64,000 bases of DNA from Cornus controversa. Lineage: Eukaryota > Streptophyta > Magnoliopsida > Cornales > Cornaceae. Under the pieces are notes generated by a model that worked only from the letters and a program-made list of their open reading frames with translations, searched no databases and was not told where the DNA came from. The stretch lies in the NCBI GenBank assembly GCA_026545225.1, contig CM048849.1, positions 34,060,836-34,124,835 of the forward strand, in the 5' to 3' direction. This document shows, piece after piece, positions 11,102 through 22,312 of the stretch (position 1 is its first letter; the number at the start of each line of letters is the position of its first letter). Both the position numbers and the translations under genes were made by a program.

Positions 11102-11537
11102 CTGGTTAAGTGAGATCATAAATCAAATTTGTATTAGAGCAAAGCTATGCATACACACACACAATAATTAAGAACGTGCGAAGGCTAGGGTGATCTCGAC
11201 TTTTCTTGGAGAAAAATATTCAATACTTCGAGAATATCATCTTCTATTTTCACTAATAAAAAATTTTCATTTTCTTGAAAATAAAAAATAACAATTCATT
11301 ATCCACCGAGATACAATATTTTCAAAGATACCAATACTTCTGATATATTGATCCAATGCACAAAAAAAGAATTCTAAGTAACAATGTAATAAGGCTACTT
11401 CGCTTAAGATCCAGACTTAAAAATGAACTAGCTAATAATATTGTAATTTTTTTTAGATTAAACCATATGTATTACAAACGTACTGAAACACACACACATA
11501 TATAAAAACATCATAACCAAAAAAATAAAAAAAAATT

Positions 11538-11590
<53 letters not shown>

Positions 11591-12802
11591 AATGTGCATC
11601 AGTAAAACGGTGAAAGATGCAAGTTCTTATCTATGTGCATGCTCATGCACGTGTCTATAAAGGGAACATTTGCCACATATAATTAAGAAGCTTAAAAATT
11701 TATTAATAAGTTGGCAAAAAAAAACAGATATAGGATGAACTTAAGAACAATTAAATTTTTTTATTCTCTTCAACAAAATTTGCATTCCATTTCTTTAATC
11801 AAATTCTAATTTTTTCTTCATTAAAGTTGTCTCATTTTTTTTTCTTTTCTTTATTAAGTAATAGGCAAGATTGGAATAGACTAGACAACTACAGTTGTTA
11901 GGGTAGCTATTTTGTGGAGACCTTAAAAAAAATATTAAGATGAATGATAAGAATAATTAAACCATACATGATTAATAATTAACTTGTAAGAGAAACTAAA
12001 AGTGGTGTATAGTGTTATAAAATACTACATGAACATCTATTGGATTTAGATGCTACGGCCATACAAAATGTAGCTCCATAAAAACTTTTAGGAATTTTTT
12101 TTTTTTTTTTATGAAAAGTAAAAAGCAAAGAAGTTGACCAAAAGTAATTAGAGAACATTTTAAAAAATTAAATTTCATAGAGAAAATGAATTAAATGTAA
12201 AAGAGAATACATATGAGATAAAAGCAAGAATGGTGACAATGATTAAAAAAAGGGAAAAAAAAAAGTCAAATGTTACTGGTCACCAAATTTCAATCCATAT
12301 ATTCTCTCTCTTTTTTTTTTTTTTAATTGCATTTCACACATGCATGTGATAAATATTTTGATTAAAATATTGTGGGTGGGTCTCTTACCTATTAGAAGTG
12401 TATGTTTGGTAGTATTGCTATAACTTTTAGTAAGTAAATTTTTTTCTTTGACTATTAAAATGGTATTGCATCTAGAAGATTAAATAGCATTAGGCGATAA
12501 AATTCGTAAAACATTTTCCATAAAAAGCTCTAACTTTTAATTTTTGCTAAATCCATAGGAGATCAATACAAAGCCTTAAAAAAACACAAAACACAAAACA
12601 AAAACAAAATTAAACTACACACGCCACGACTTCAAATTAACTTCTTCAATGTATAGATATTGACTTTTGCGAGAATGCATATTTGTAAAAGAGTTCATTT
12701 ATAAGAGGACATAACATACATGACGCTCAAAAGAATTTTCTTCTAAAATTATACCTTGTTCCAATAGAACACAAGAAGAATAATCCTTAAGAATTGTCAG
12801 GA

Positions 12803-12856
<54 letters not shown>

Positions 12857-13310
12857 CTATGTAAAAAATCAAATACATGCTGACAAATGTTGACTACGGG
12901 GCTCAGAACAGAGTTAATTGACTAGCAAAAATAGTACGGGTACTTTTTGTGATTGTAATTCAGTAGAATTACTTCGTCTTTTAAAGTGAGAGGTTGAGAG
13001 TCTTAGATTTTGTCAAAGACAAGATAATTGGATAAGTTATTTGTCATAATAAAATATAAGTGTTTTTCATATATATATATATAGATATGTAATGGTGAAA
13101 ATTAAGAATAATTATTAAAGGCGTTGCAGATGTGTAATAGCTATTTGAGAATCAAGCAAGAAAAATAAAATTAAAAACGACAGTAGCAGTGCAAGAAAGT
13201 AACCAAACTCCGACTTATCGGGAAAAAAAAAAATGGACTCACCGAAAAACAAAAAGAACCAAACACTGAGAAAGAGCTGTCTCGAAAGGAAATGAGAATC
13301 GAAATTGTGT
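11102..13310 (-). other. Lectin 5' leader: non-coding exon 1 and long leader intron
   Basis: About 25-35 bp below the TATA box a pyrimidine-rich leader without any ATG runs from about 13310 to 13243 and ends at a GTGAGT donor (13242-13237). The matching acceptor AACCAG is at 11107-11102, directly before the coding exon, giving a 2.1-kb 5'-UTR intron. The intron holds TA microsatellites (11546-11588, 12809-12854, 13068-13082). Its body is conserved in duplicate A, which argues the intron was part of the duplicated unit. The exon 1 assignment is inference from splice signals and the TATA box. Confidence 0.6.
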
Positions 13311-13334
13311 GGATAAAAAGGGAAGATGGCATGG

Positions 13335-13343
13335 CTATTTATA
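13335..13343 (-). promoter_or_regulatory. TATA box of the jacalin-related lectin gene
   Basis: TATAAATAG on the minus strand, within a ~130-bp block (13275-13400) that is among the best conserved parts of the A/C duplication. Transcription would start near 13305-13312. A CT-rich run lies just upstream on the minus strand (13383-13394). Confidence 0.6.
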
Positions 13344-13972
13344 ACCACAGTGGTCAATGGCAACATAGAGGTCAACGGAAATACTCTCTCTCTTTGAAGG
13401 TAAGATTAGTAATTATGAGCAGATGGGAGATTAATCAAATTAATCATCTTTTAATGGTAAATGATTTTGATTGGGTTATAAACAATAGTAGTGCAAACGA
13501 GCTTAGCGTTGCATTGTTCCAACTCGAGCTCGTGTCAAACTCATGTATATTAGTGTTCAAGCTCTTCTTAGACGACACTTGTTGAATTTGAGCCCGGTTA
13601 ATTTCGCTCATTTAGCCAATTCAACTTAGACTCAAGCTTAAATTCAAAATTGACTTAGAAACCGATGATTAAAAAAAATAAATTATAAATTCAAATAATC
13701 TCTAAAAAAAAAATTATGTTCATGAATTTTAACAAATTTATTCATAAACACTTATTTTTAGACATGTTTGGGAAAAGGAGCCGAGCAGTAACTTGTTTAG
13801 ACTTAACTCGTTTATTAAACAAGCTCACAATCAAGTTCGAGCTCCAATCATTTGCAGAGGCCGTAAACTATGGTTTTTACCAAGCACTCCTACACTTTCA
13901 TCTATTCTTTTTTTCATTCCATCTAATTTTCTTTTTTCTTATCAAAAGGAGCATAAATGTACATTTCTATTA

Positions 13973-14053
13973 AATGGTTTCACACTAAAAGTCAAAATGT
14001 TTGTTGAGCGCCTATTGAATGGCTTCACACTAAAAGTCAAAATGTTTGTTGAG
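13973..14053. repeat. Two-copy tandem repeat, ~46-bp period
   Basis: AATGGNTTCACACTAAAAGT followed by CAAAATGTTTGTTGAG occurs at 13973-14008 and again at 14018-14053, separated by a few bases. No coding role is apparent. Confidence 0.8.
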
Positions 14054-14069
14054 TGTTTATCAAGGAAGC

Positions 14070-14613
14070 ATGGATACGGATACGGATACGAAATACGGGT
14101 ACGACAAGATACATATACGGCGATACGACAAATCTAAAAAAAAAAGATACAGGTACGGACAAAATACGACAATATAAAGATAATAAATTATATTTTTATA
14201 TATGCAAAAAATGAGTTATTAACATTTCTTTATAAAATATTATCATTAATAAACAAAATAAGAGTTAAGAGTCATTTTATAATTAGCATGGATGAATTTT
14301 GTACTAAATCATGAAATTTATCTCAATACTTCTTTTTTAAATAAATTTTAAACTTTTCTTAACAATTATAATATGATATTATTGTTGAAAAAACTACATT
14401 TTCATATTCAAAACTCGTTAAAAATGTGTTTTGAAGTATTAGAAAAGTATCAAACACGTGGTCAAAATATCTGAGAAGTATCGGATACGTGTTAGAAATA
14501 AAAATATATATATTTTAAATTATAGATACGTTTAGGAAGTATCGAACACGTATTCAGAAGTATCCGAGAAGTATCGGTATCAAATATGGACACGATACGA
14601 ATACGTTACTCTT
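14070..14613. repeat. TACGGATACG / GTATCGGATACG dispersed-repeat element
   Basis: The left end is an irregular run of GGATACGGATACG..ATACGG (14070-14160). The right end is a run of AAGTATCGNACACGTATT-like phrases (14435-14613) ending before a CTCCCTAG phrase. The middle is AT-rich. Such TACGGA-rich sequences are common dispersed repeats in plant genomes. No terminal repeats clean enough to name a family are seen. Confidence 0.5.
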
Positions 14614-15716
14614 ATAGAATTATTCGTGCTCCCTAGGTGTCTATATTGTTGATTCATATAAATTCGTACTTTCCAAATAAAAAGATAAAAGGAAAAAAAA
14701 AAAAAGATAATGTATTCCTAAAGACTACTTTTATAAGGATGTTGAGGTACTCAGAGTACTCATAATTTCATTTTTGTATTTTTATTATAAATTATTTTTC
14801 TCTACTAATTCAGTTTACCAATTTTTTGGATAAGGTATATCTTACAATTTATTTATTTATTTTTATAACTTTGATACATATTTCCTATTTTGTTTGCTTG
14901 TTTTTTAAAAAAAATCTTCGTCACTACAATCAAATAGTCCAACTGAGTTTGCCACTAGAGTAAAAAACCATTAATGTACAGTTGGCAATTAAACTGAAAT
15001 TCACATTTTCTGTTTTTGTTTTATTTATTTCTTTTGTTTTGATTTTTAAGAAATGAAAGCACTGTGAAATTAGCATTTTGAGGGTCAATTTATGCATTTA
15101 TTTAGTTAGGTAATAATAATGAGTGTAGTTCAAATGAATGATGCTTACGTTGTTTAGTTGACGTCAGTAGTATGATGCCGTTCATCGTACCTAGAGTTTT
15201 ACACAACAAAAATAAATTTTCAACTAAGATCTCTCAAAGTATTATATAACAAAAAATACTTCAACTAAGATCTCAAATTCTCTTTGTGAAATAGTCGGCT
15301 CATACTAATTTGAAATCCACAAAATTCAAACTCAGCTAGTTTATTAAACCAACTCAAAATCAAACTCGGACTAGATTTTTTTTTTTTTTTAATTAGTAAA
15401 CTAGTTCGATCTGAACTATTAATGAACAATTTCACTTATTTGTAACTCTAACAAAGAGCCAAGTCCACTAGAAGAATAAGGCAAATAAATATTTGTTAAT
15501 TGATTTGGCGCTTCTTTAGTCAAGAATATAGAAATCAATTTATCAATTTTTTTTTATAATTTATAGAAATCACCAATAAAACTGTGTCATATCAATCATA
15601 AGTAAAATTGGCTATTCTTACATTAGGTATCATTCAAGATTTTTTATTTTTGTTTTTTATTTTTTTTACTGAGAACCCCAACGCTTCACTTCCGGTGAGA
15701 GGAGGGGGTGTGGGAT

Positions 15717-16124
15717 TGTAGGGGAAGAATCCCCCAACTATTCACATGGGCAACTGATACGCAAACGGACCAAGTTCAAGAGGATTTCAGCCCAAGTATC
15801 AGCAGAAGTCCGAAAGAATTTATTTAAAAGAAATAATAGGCCTAGTCGCCCCTCTATAAGACCAAAAAGGCCCAGCTTAGACATAAGTCCAAACTCTATT
15901 AGGAATTAGAATCCTTGAGAGAAAAGATAACTACAAATAAGAGAATTTGAATCCTAATAGGATTCAAATTCTAACTTGTATAAATATCCAAAGAAGATGA
16001 ATAAAAAAGGATCCTTGAACCCGGATCTTAATTGACCTCTAAAAAATATTATTTTCTGGATTTTATTGGGTGTGCGTATTGAATTAATTAGCAGAAATTA
16101 GTTAAGCAATTTTCTGTACCAACA
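15717..16124 (+). repeat. 5' LTR of the Tat element
   Basis: It starts TGTAGGGGAAGAATCCCCC, contains a TATA box (TTGTATAAATATCC near 15977), and ends GTACCAACA. It pairs with 59091-59498. A second internal feature, GAATCCTAATAGGATTC (15951-15967), is a short palindrome kept in both LTRs. Confidence 0.9.
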
Positions 16125-16143
16125 CTTTGGCGCCGTCTTTGGG
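16125..16143 (+). promoter_or_regulatory. Primer binding site of the Tat element
   Basis: CTTTGGCGCCGTCTTTGGG follows the 5' LTR directly. Its TGGCGCCGT part matches the 3' end of tRNA-Asp; the same TTTGGCGCCGTC phrase is common after Tat-lineage LTRs. Confidence 0.75.
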
Positions 16144-16169
16144 AAATGTTTAATCGTTTTCTGTTCGAA

Positions 16170-17482
16170 ACTTGAAAATTTTGCAATCATGGTGGACACA
16201 AGAAGAAATACTTACGACGTCGCAGATCTACGCAAACCCCTTAGGAATCAAAAAGGGGTGCCGCCTATACAGCCAACATCCAGGATGCTCTGGCGCAACC
16301 AAATGTTCAGCAATTAACCTAGTAGAACGAGGCTCTACGTCAAAAGATTGCTCATCTCCAAGCAAGGGTTGAACATGCCGAAAGCGCGAGAGACCCTAAA
16401 CGACAGTGGAATGAAGGGGCTGGATCAAGTAACCACTCGTTGAGTGCCTCTCATCACAACCAGCCCGCAAGAAGAAACCATTATCTTAGCCAACTCAAGG
16501 AAGATCAGATCAATCATGTGCATTTCTACTCGGAATGGAAGGCCCAAATGCAATGGGAGATCGATGAACTAAAACGTAGCTGATCCTGCTATCCAGCTAA
16601 TGAGCGCCCGCAGCCACTAGGCTGACCGAGTCTCCCTTAACAAAAAACATAATCAGGATTGAAAGGTAAAGAAAGTTTACCTTGCCTATGTTCGTGACCT
16701 TCAATTAAAAGACGGATTCGATACATATCTACCAGTATCAATAAAAAATGACCCAGGATGCTGAAAATGATGCGCTCATGTGCAAAATCTTTCCATCCAG
16801 CCTGGCTGGGTCAACGTTACTTTTCTTCAAGCAACAACTGCCTCATTCGATCTCGAACTTTGTAAGGCTATGTGAGCTGGTCGTGGCCCAGTAGACTAGA
16901 AACCAGGAATGAAAGAGGACAACCTCCTTACTATCTCTGGTGAAAAGTGTCCCAAAAGATATGGGTGATCTGAACTTCCGCGCTCAGAAGTATCTAAGGA
17001 TAGAAGAGGATAAAGCGGCCAGAAGACAGTGATCGACCTTAATTACTGTGGGACAGCAAACAAAGACCTATGTCGATAAGATAAAACCACCTTGAGTTAG
17101 TCCTTCGTCTACATCGGAGTTAGCAAAAAAACAAAAAGTCGAAGAGAAGTTCACCAATCTAAAAGTGTCTGTAGCCAGGCTTAACTATGAAAATAAGAGC
17201 AAAGGAATCTTTCACTCACCTCCAGCCATCAGGTAACCCCCAGAACAGAGGTATAAGAACAAGCATTGTTCCCTCCATAGTGACTTCGGCCATACCACCA
17301 ATGAGTGCAGAAGTTTAAGGCAACATGTGGGGGCTCTGATCGCTAAGGGCGTCTTGTCATAATATATCATTCGGGAAGAACAAGCCAAACCTTCCAATCA
17401 ATCTCAACCAAAGAAGAACAGACAGCAGAACCCTGCTCCTATTTATGTTATTAATGTTATTCATGGTTGACTAGCCTCAGAT
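16170..17482 (+). pseudogene. Tat gag region, broken
   Basis: Readable in pieces as a Ty3 gag: an N-terminal MVDTRRNTYD start near 16190, a charged segment around 16380-16560, and a gag-core-like stretch around 16660-16960. The region ends at the CACTA insertion. It is a relic with several breaks. Confidence 0.6.
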
Positions 17483-17514
17483 CACTACAACAATTTTAGC
17501 TTTCAACAGCAGGC

Positions 17515-17745
17515 TTTTTACGGCGGGCCCGTGTAGCCCGTGGTGGAAACTGATTTTTTACGGCGGGCCCGTGTAGCCCGTGGTAGAAAGTGACTTTCTA
17601 CAACGGGCCTTAGTAGCTCGACATAGAAAGAATTTTCTACCGCGGTCAACTTGGGCCAGTCTTAAAAAATTACTTTCCACCACGAGCTAAGCCCGTGGTG
17701 GAAAGTTTTATTTTTATCATGCTCTACGCCTGTGATAGAAAGTGT
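17515..17745. repeat. Left subterminal repeats of the CACTA element
   Basis: Six units of about 38-45 bp with the pattern TTTCTACCACGGGC..GCCCGTGGTAGAAAG, each internally palindromic. The first two (TTACGGCGGGCCCGTGTAGC) are almost identical. In CACTA elements such units bind the element's own DNA-binding protein. Confidence 0.85.
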
Positions 17746-18132
17746 TATTTTTTTAGAGAAATTTCACACGGTGAAATTATTTTCAATTCCCACAACCCCC
17801 ACTCTCTCTCTCATTCGCTCTGTCTCTCAACACTAACCTTCACAATTTCATTTCTTACTCTCTCTTGATCCTCCCTCTAGGTTCATTACACATCTAAATT
17901 TCTTCTCTAACACTCTCCTCTCTCTTATCTTCTTTAGATGAAGAGCTTCTCAAGATCTATTTCTATTGTTCCCCCAAAACTCTTTTCTCATTGCTAATCC
18001 AATTTTGTGTGTATATTCACATGATCGGAGATCGAATTTGTCATCTTCAATTGAAGTTAGGGTTTCAAGGTGGTTAGCGGTGAGGAGTGTTAATGATTTT
18101 GAAGCCTCAAACCCTAATAGTTATGAAGACCA

Positions 18133-18245
18133 ATGCTCTACAAGAAAGATTCTGAAATTGCAGTGTACAACCGAAGAGGTCGAGTCTGGAAAATTCCTCT
18201 GAAAGTGCGAGAAAACAGAGCAGATATAGGACTGCATTGGAAGGT
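18133..18245 (+). pseudogene. Possible captured exon of unknown gene
   Basis: An open stretch reads SEIAVYNRRGRVWKIPLKVR and ends at a GGTAC/GTACTT donor-like site near 18243, after a CT-rich leader (17800-17940) that looks like a 5' UTR. A link to B3-type DNA-binding domains came to mind from RGRVWKI, but I do not consider it established. Confidence 0.3.
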
Positions 18246-18928
18246 ACTTCAGACAGACTTATATATTTTGGTTTACATTGTTTGTTTGTTGAGTAAATGT
18301 CATAGAAAATTATGATTTTACATCTAGAAAATTAGATACTTCACAAAGACCTAAATTGGGTATTCTGCTTAGTAGAGGTCAAAAATTGAGTCAAATCTTA
18401 TGGATTATGTTGGAAGGTATTTTTTTCAATTTATATCTCAATTTACTTTTGATTGGATTATAGCAACTAGGTTGTTGATATTCATTTTTTTCCCCTTAAT
18501 GATCTCTTAAGTTGTGAAAAACATGCAAAACTTGAAGAAACAAAAATTGGAACTATATGCTATATATAATTTTGTGTGAATTTATATGAAGTGTGAACTT
18601 GAGATGCTTTGATTTCCTGGATATTTATATAGAAATTTTTTTTCTAGATTAAAGTTGTGAGTGGAAAAATTAGTTAGGCATCATGTGAATTATAAAGTCA
18701 TAGTGAAATTAGCATTTACCATACTTAAAATTAAGCTTGGTTTTCTAGTTGGGCATCATATGAATATAGTGATTTTCTGGTCTAATGATTAAGCGTGGTT
18801 GATTCTGAATTAATTTTTTTGGTGTTCTTACTTGAAATTTTTGGCTTTGATCATCGTCTTGTTTATTCTGATTTGTTTGATTGTTGAGAAGCTTGGTAGG
18901 TTCTGATTTTGATATTTAGTTTTGGCAG

Positions 18929-19011
18929 AAGTTTGTCTTGAAATTGGATTTGCATGATGACAAAGACAAGTTGAAAGCCATGAAAATAGTCTCTGCTCTT
19001 TCATGTTTCAG
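18929..19011 (+). pseudogene. Captured exon of a heavy-metal-associated (HMA) domain protein
   Basis: After a TTTGGCAG acceptor the exon reads KFVLKLDLHDDKDKLKAMK followed by IVSALSCF. This matches the start of plant isoprenylated HMA proteins of the type VVLKLDLHDDKxKxKAMKxVSxLSG, which bind metals or act as chaperones at membranes. Only about 28 residues are present; the metal-site and prenylation parts are not seen nearby. The exon stays open and is bounded by intron-like sequence, so it was copied as genomic DNA. It is a fragment, not a working gene, though it could be transcribed from the transposon. Confidence 0.6.
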
Positions 19012-19234
19012 GTTTCAAATCAGTCTTCAATATTATGTTCAAAATTAGGTTGAATTTATAAAAATTGCACACACAATTTTTCACTCAAATATTGTAGTCC
19101 TTGCAATGGATTGTATTGTAGTCCTTGCAATGCATTGTGCTTGCCTAACTCCCAACTTACACTGACTAGTCACCCAATTTGAAAACCATATGTGTGTGTG
19201 TGTGATCCTTTTATTACATTTTTAGTTGTTGTAA

Positions 19235-19624
<390 letters not shown>

Positions 19625-20826
19625 GTAAGTATATACAACACACTAGCAAGCATGTATGCATAGCCATGGCAGAGGTGGGTAACCAACTAACCTAAATTGC
19701 GTCAAACACCCATGTATCCTTGGCCACAGAGTAGTTCACTGATTTTATTTCTTCCCTTTGAAATGATTCATTGATTATGATAATAGGCATATAAGAATCT
19801 GACTATGCTGAATTAATATTGTCCTTATATGGGCATCTTCTTTTAATAGCAGTAATCAAACTATCATATTGGTCAATGCTTAGAATACAGATAATCAAGT
19901 TGTTAAGGTAGATATTAGGAGCCTAACTGCATTGTCTTTATTAAAGAGGATATTTGAAGAAACTGTGAATAGTATGGTAAGACTAATATGTATGAGGGGG
20001 AGGTTTAATCAGAGAGTTTGGTGCAACATAGTACAAATTTTTCTGAACTTGTTGTGATGTACCAACAGACCAGAAATTAAAGTACCATCCAAGATAGATA
20101 CAAGTCTTCAAACCTTCCGACATCTTTTATATGCATACAAATTCAGTTCAGCTGAACTCATAAATCATTAGCTAATCATGTAGACACCAAACTCATCCAA
20201 ATCTTCCCCAAAGGTAATTATGATTCTTCTTTCTTTCTTTTCCAATAAAATTGTCTTCTGAATTGTGTTTTCTTTTTCTACTGTTTGGTTCAAGTTTGTG
20301 AAGACTAGTTCCTCAGATTTCAGTTCCATCCACTGCTAGAGGAGTGATGAAACACACTACTTCATCTTTTATGTTTCTTTTCTGTTTGTTTCTTTGATTC
20401 CTGTATATTTATATATAATTTTTTTTTCTAGATTAAAGTTGTGAGTGGAAAAATGAGTTTGGCATTTAATCTTTGCAGGCAATGCTTTTAACCCACTCCA
20501 AGTTGCTAGTTAATTGGTATTTTATCTTTGGCTGAGCTGGATACTTGTTGCTTGTAATTGATGTGCCAAATGCCAGTTATCTAGGCACATGAAACAATCT
20601 TGAAAGTGCCGAACCTTCAAGGGTTTGTCTAGTGAGCTATGTTCTCAATTCTTTTGTTGTGTTTGTCTGGATTTAATTTCATTGTTAAATTTTTAATTAA
20701 CTTTTTGATTCTTTTACTAGCATAGTGACAACACAATTTTTATTTATTTAAAGCATATTCACCATACCTTGTTTTACACTAAATTCATTTTGAAGAAAAG
20801 TATATATCTTGAGTATTATGTATGAC

Positions 20827-22080
20827 TGACGAGTGTAGATTATTGGATGTTTGTCGTTACTTTTCTACACTTCATACAAAAATAATAAAACCTGCAAAAA
20901 CTTTACTAAAAACTGTATAGCAGTAAGCAGGGTCGAACCACTCTCAAGTGAGAATCAGTAACAAGTCTAAACTTCAAAACCTAAATTTCTTGAGATGAAA
21001 AATGAATATTTAAAAAATAAAATTCTGATTTTTTATTTAATAATAAAAACAAATATTAAATGTCTTAAATCAAATGATGGGACAAATCTCAAGGAAAGAG
21101 AATTCACCACCATGGATCCATATAAATAAAGTTTTTTTTTTTATATTCTTATCTAGTTTTTCCTCCAATAACCAATACACTTCACCAATCCAATTAGAAC
21201 TTGGAAAGATGAAGGAAAATATGGAATAAAAAAGAATGACTTGATTATATATGAGAGAGACATTTCTTTATTTAATCTGATGCACATTGGCTAGGTAAAC
21301 AGAGGTAGGCATTCTTCGAATTACCATTATTTGGCAAACACGAAAAATCCTTTCTCTAATTTTAGAAAATAAAATCCAGAATAGAAGAGTAGAAGAATGC
21401 TCTTAGGAGGAAAAAGTAGACAAGAAAATAAAACAACTTACCTATACTTCAGCCATGGTGGCTTCATCACTCCCTTGAGAAGGATGTTTACGCTTGCATA
21501 TTAATAAAAAATAAACAAATAGAAATAAAACTACTACTCATCATTGAATCAATAAAACAATTACACTATTTTTTTCTATAATTTCTCTACAATTTCTAAT
21601 CCCCTTCACCATCCCCTAAGAACCCCTATTTATAGAGTTAGAGGGGAATGGTTTAGGTAGGAAAAATTTAAAATACAAAATTCAAAATACAAATTTGAAA
21701 TACAAAATTCAAAATACAAAATTCAAAAACAAAAATTCAAAATACAAAATTTTAAATTTAAATATCTAAAATTTGATTTCCATATTTTTAATTTCAATTC
21801 TGGACTGCAGACGTGGTCGTGTAAAAAATATTTTGTAAAGTTTTGAACTTGAGACCTCTTGTGAAGTAGATTGCACAGAATACTATCTCTCCTACAATTC
21901 GTCTTATGTTCATCTTTGACTATATATATCCTTTTTAGCCCTCTTTTGCTGCTTTTCTTCTTATTTGGAAATCAACCCCTATAAAACATAAAATGCAAAG
22001 ATAAGAATATTTAAATAAAGTAAAAGAGTAATTAAAGACTTATTTTGAGATATAAAATAACATGTTTTGTGCACTTATCA
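20827..22080 (-). repeat. 3' LTR of the Athila-like non-coding element
   Basis: 1254 bp, pairs with 27699-28927. It contains a short array of (CAAAATTCAAAATA)n near 21670-21755, more copies than in the other LTR, so the array length has changed since insertion. Confidence 0.9.
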
Positions 22081-22193
22081 AATTACCCCCAAATGAGCTT
22101 TTGCTAGTCCTCTAGCAAATACAAGCAAAAGATATTAGAGCACAAAACTGCTACTTTTATTTAACTCCTAACTAAAGATGTGCCACTTTCACA

Positions 22194-22295
22194 GGTTGTT
22201 TCGATTGCATTTACCATATGCAATAAGGCCTTAAACCCCTAGGTTACCCCTAGTGGACGAGTTATAGCCTCGTGAGGGTTTCAATGATGATACCC
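22194..22295 (-). other. Conserved 3' internal block shared with Athila
   Basis: GCATTTACCATATGCAATAA, AAACCCCTAGGTTACCCC, TAGTGGACGAG and CTCGTGAGGGTTTC occur in the same order and spacing at 39595-39695 in the Athila element, also just inside the 3' LTR. The surrounding sequence is far less similar. Confidence 0.8.
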
Positions 22296-22312
22296 ACAAA
22301 AAATGTTAATTA

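Larger units (their letters stand above)
11177..15600. repeat. Duplicate copy C (the copy attached to the lectin gene)
   Basis: 11205-13520 matches copy A at 2920-5340, and 15066-15600 matches 5570-6075 and copy B. The part between (13520-15065) is specific to C and contains a small tandem repeat and a TACGGATACG-rich element. Similarity to A is high across non-coding sequence, which suggests a fairly recent duplication compared with copy B. Confidence 0.8.

Noticed and set aside
13115-13375. Minus-strand ORF of 86 codons at the lectin leader
   Set aside because: It overlaps the TATA box, exon 1 and the donor site; hydrophobic content reflects the T-rich leader.
14063-14625. TACGGATACG element as a tandem satellite or telomere-like repeat
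   Set aside because: Units are irregular and limited to two ends of a ~540-bp element; it fits a dispersed repeat better.
17483-17745. Inverted CCACGGGC repeats as rho-independent type terminators or riboswitches
   Set aside because: They are subterminal repeats of a CACTA element, matched at its other end.
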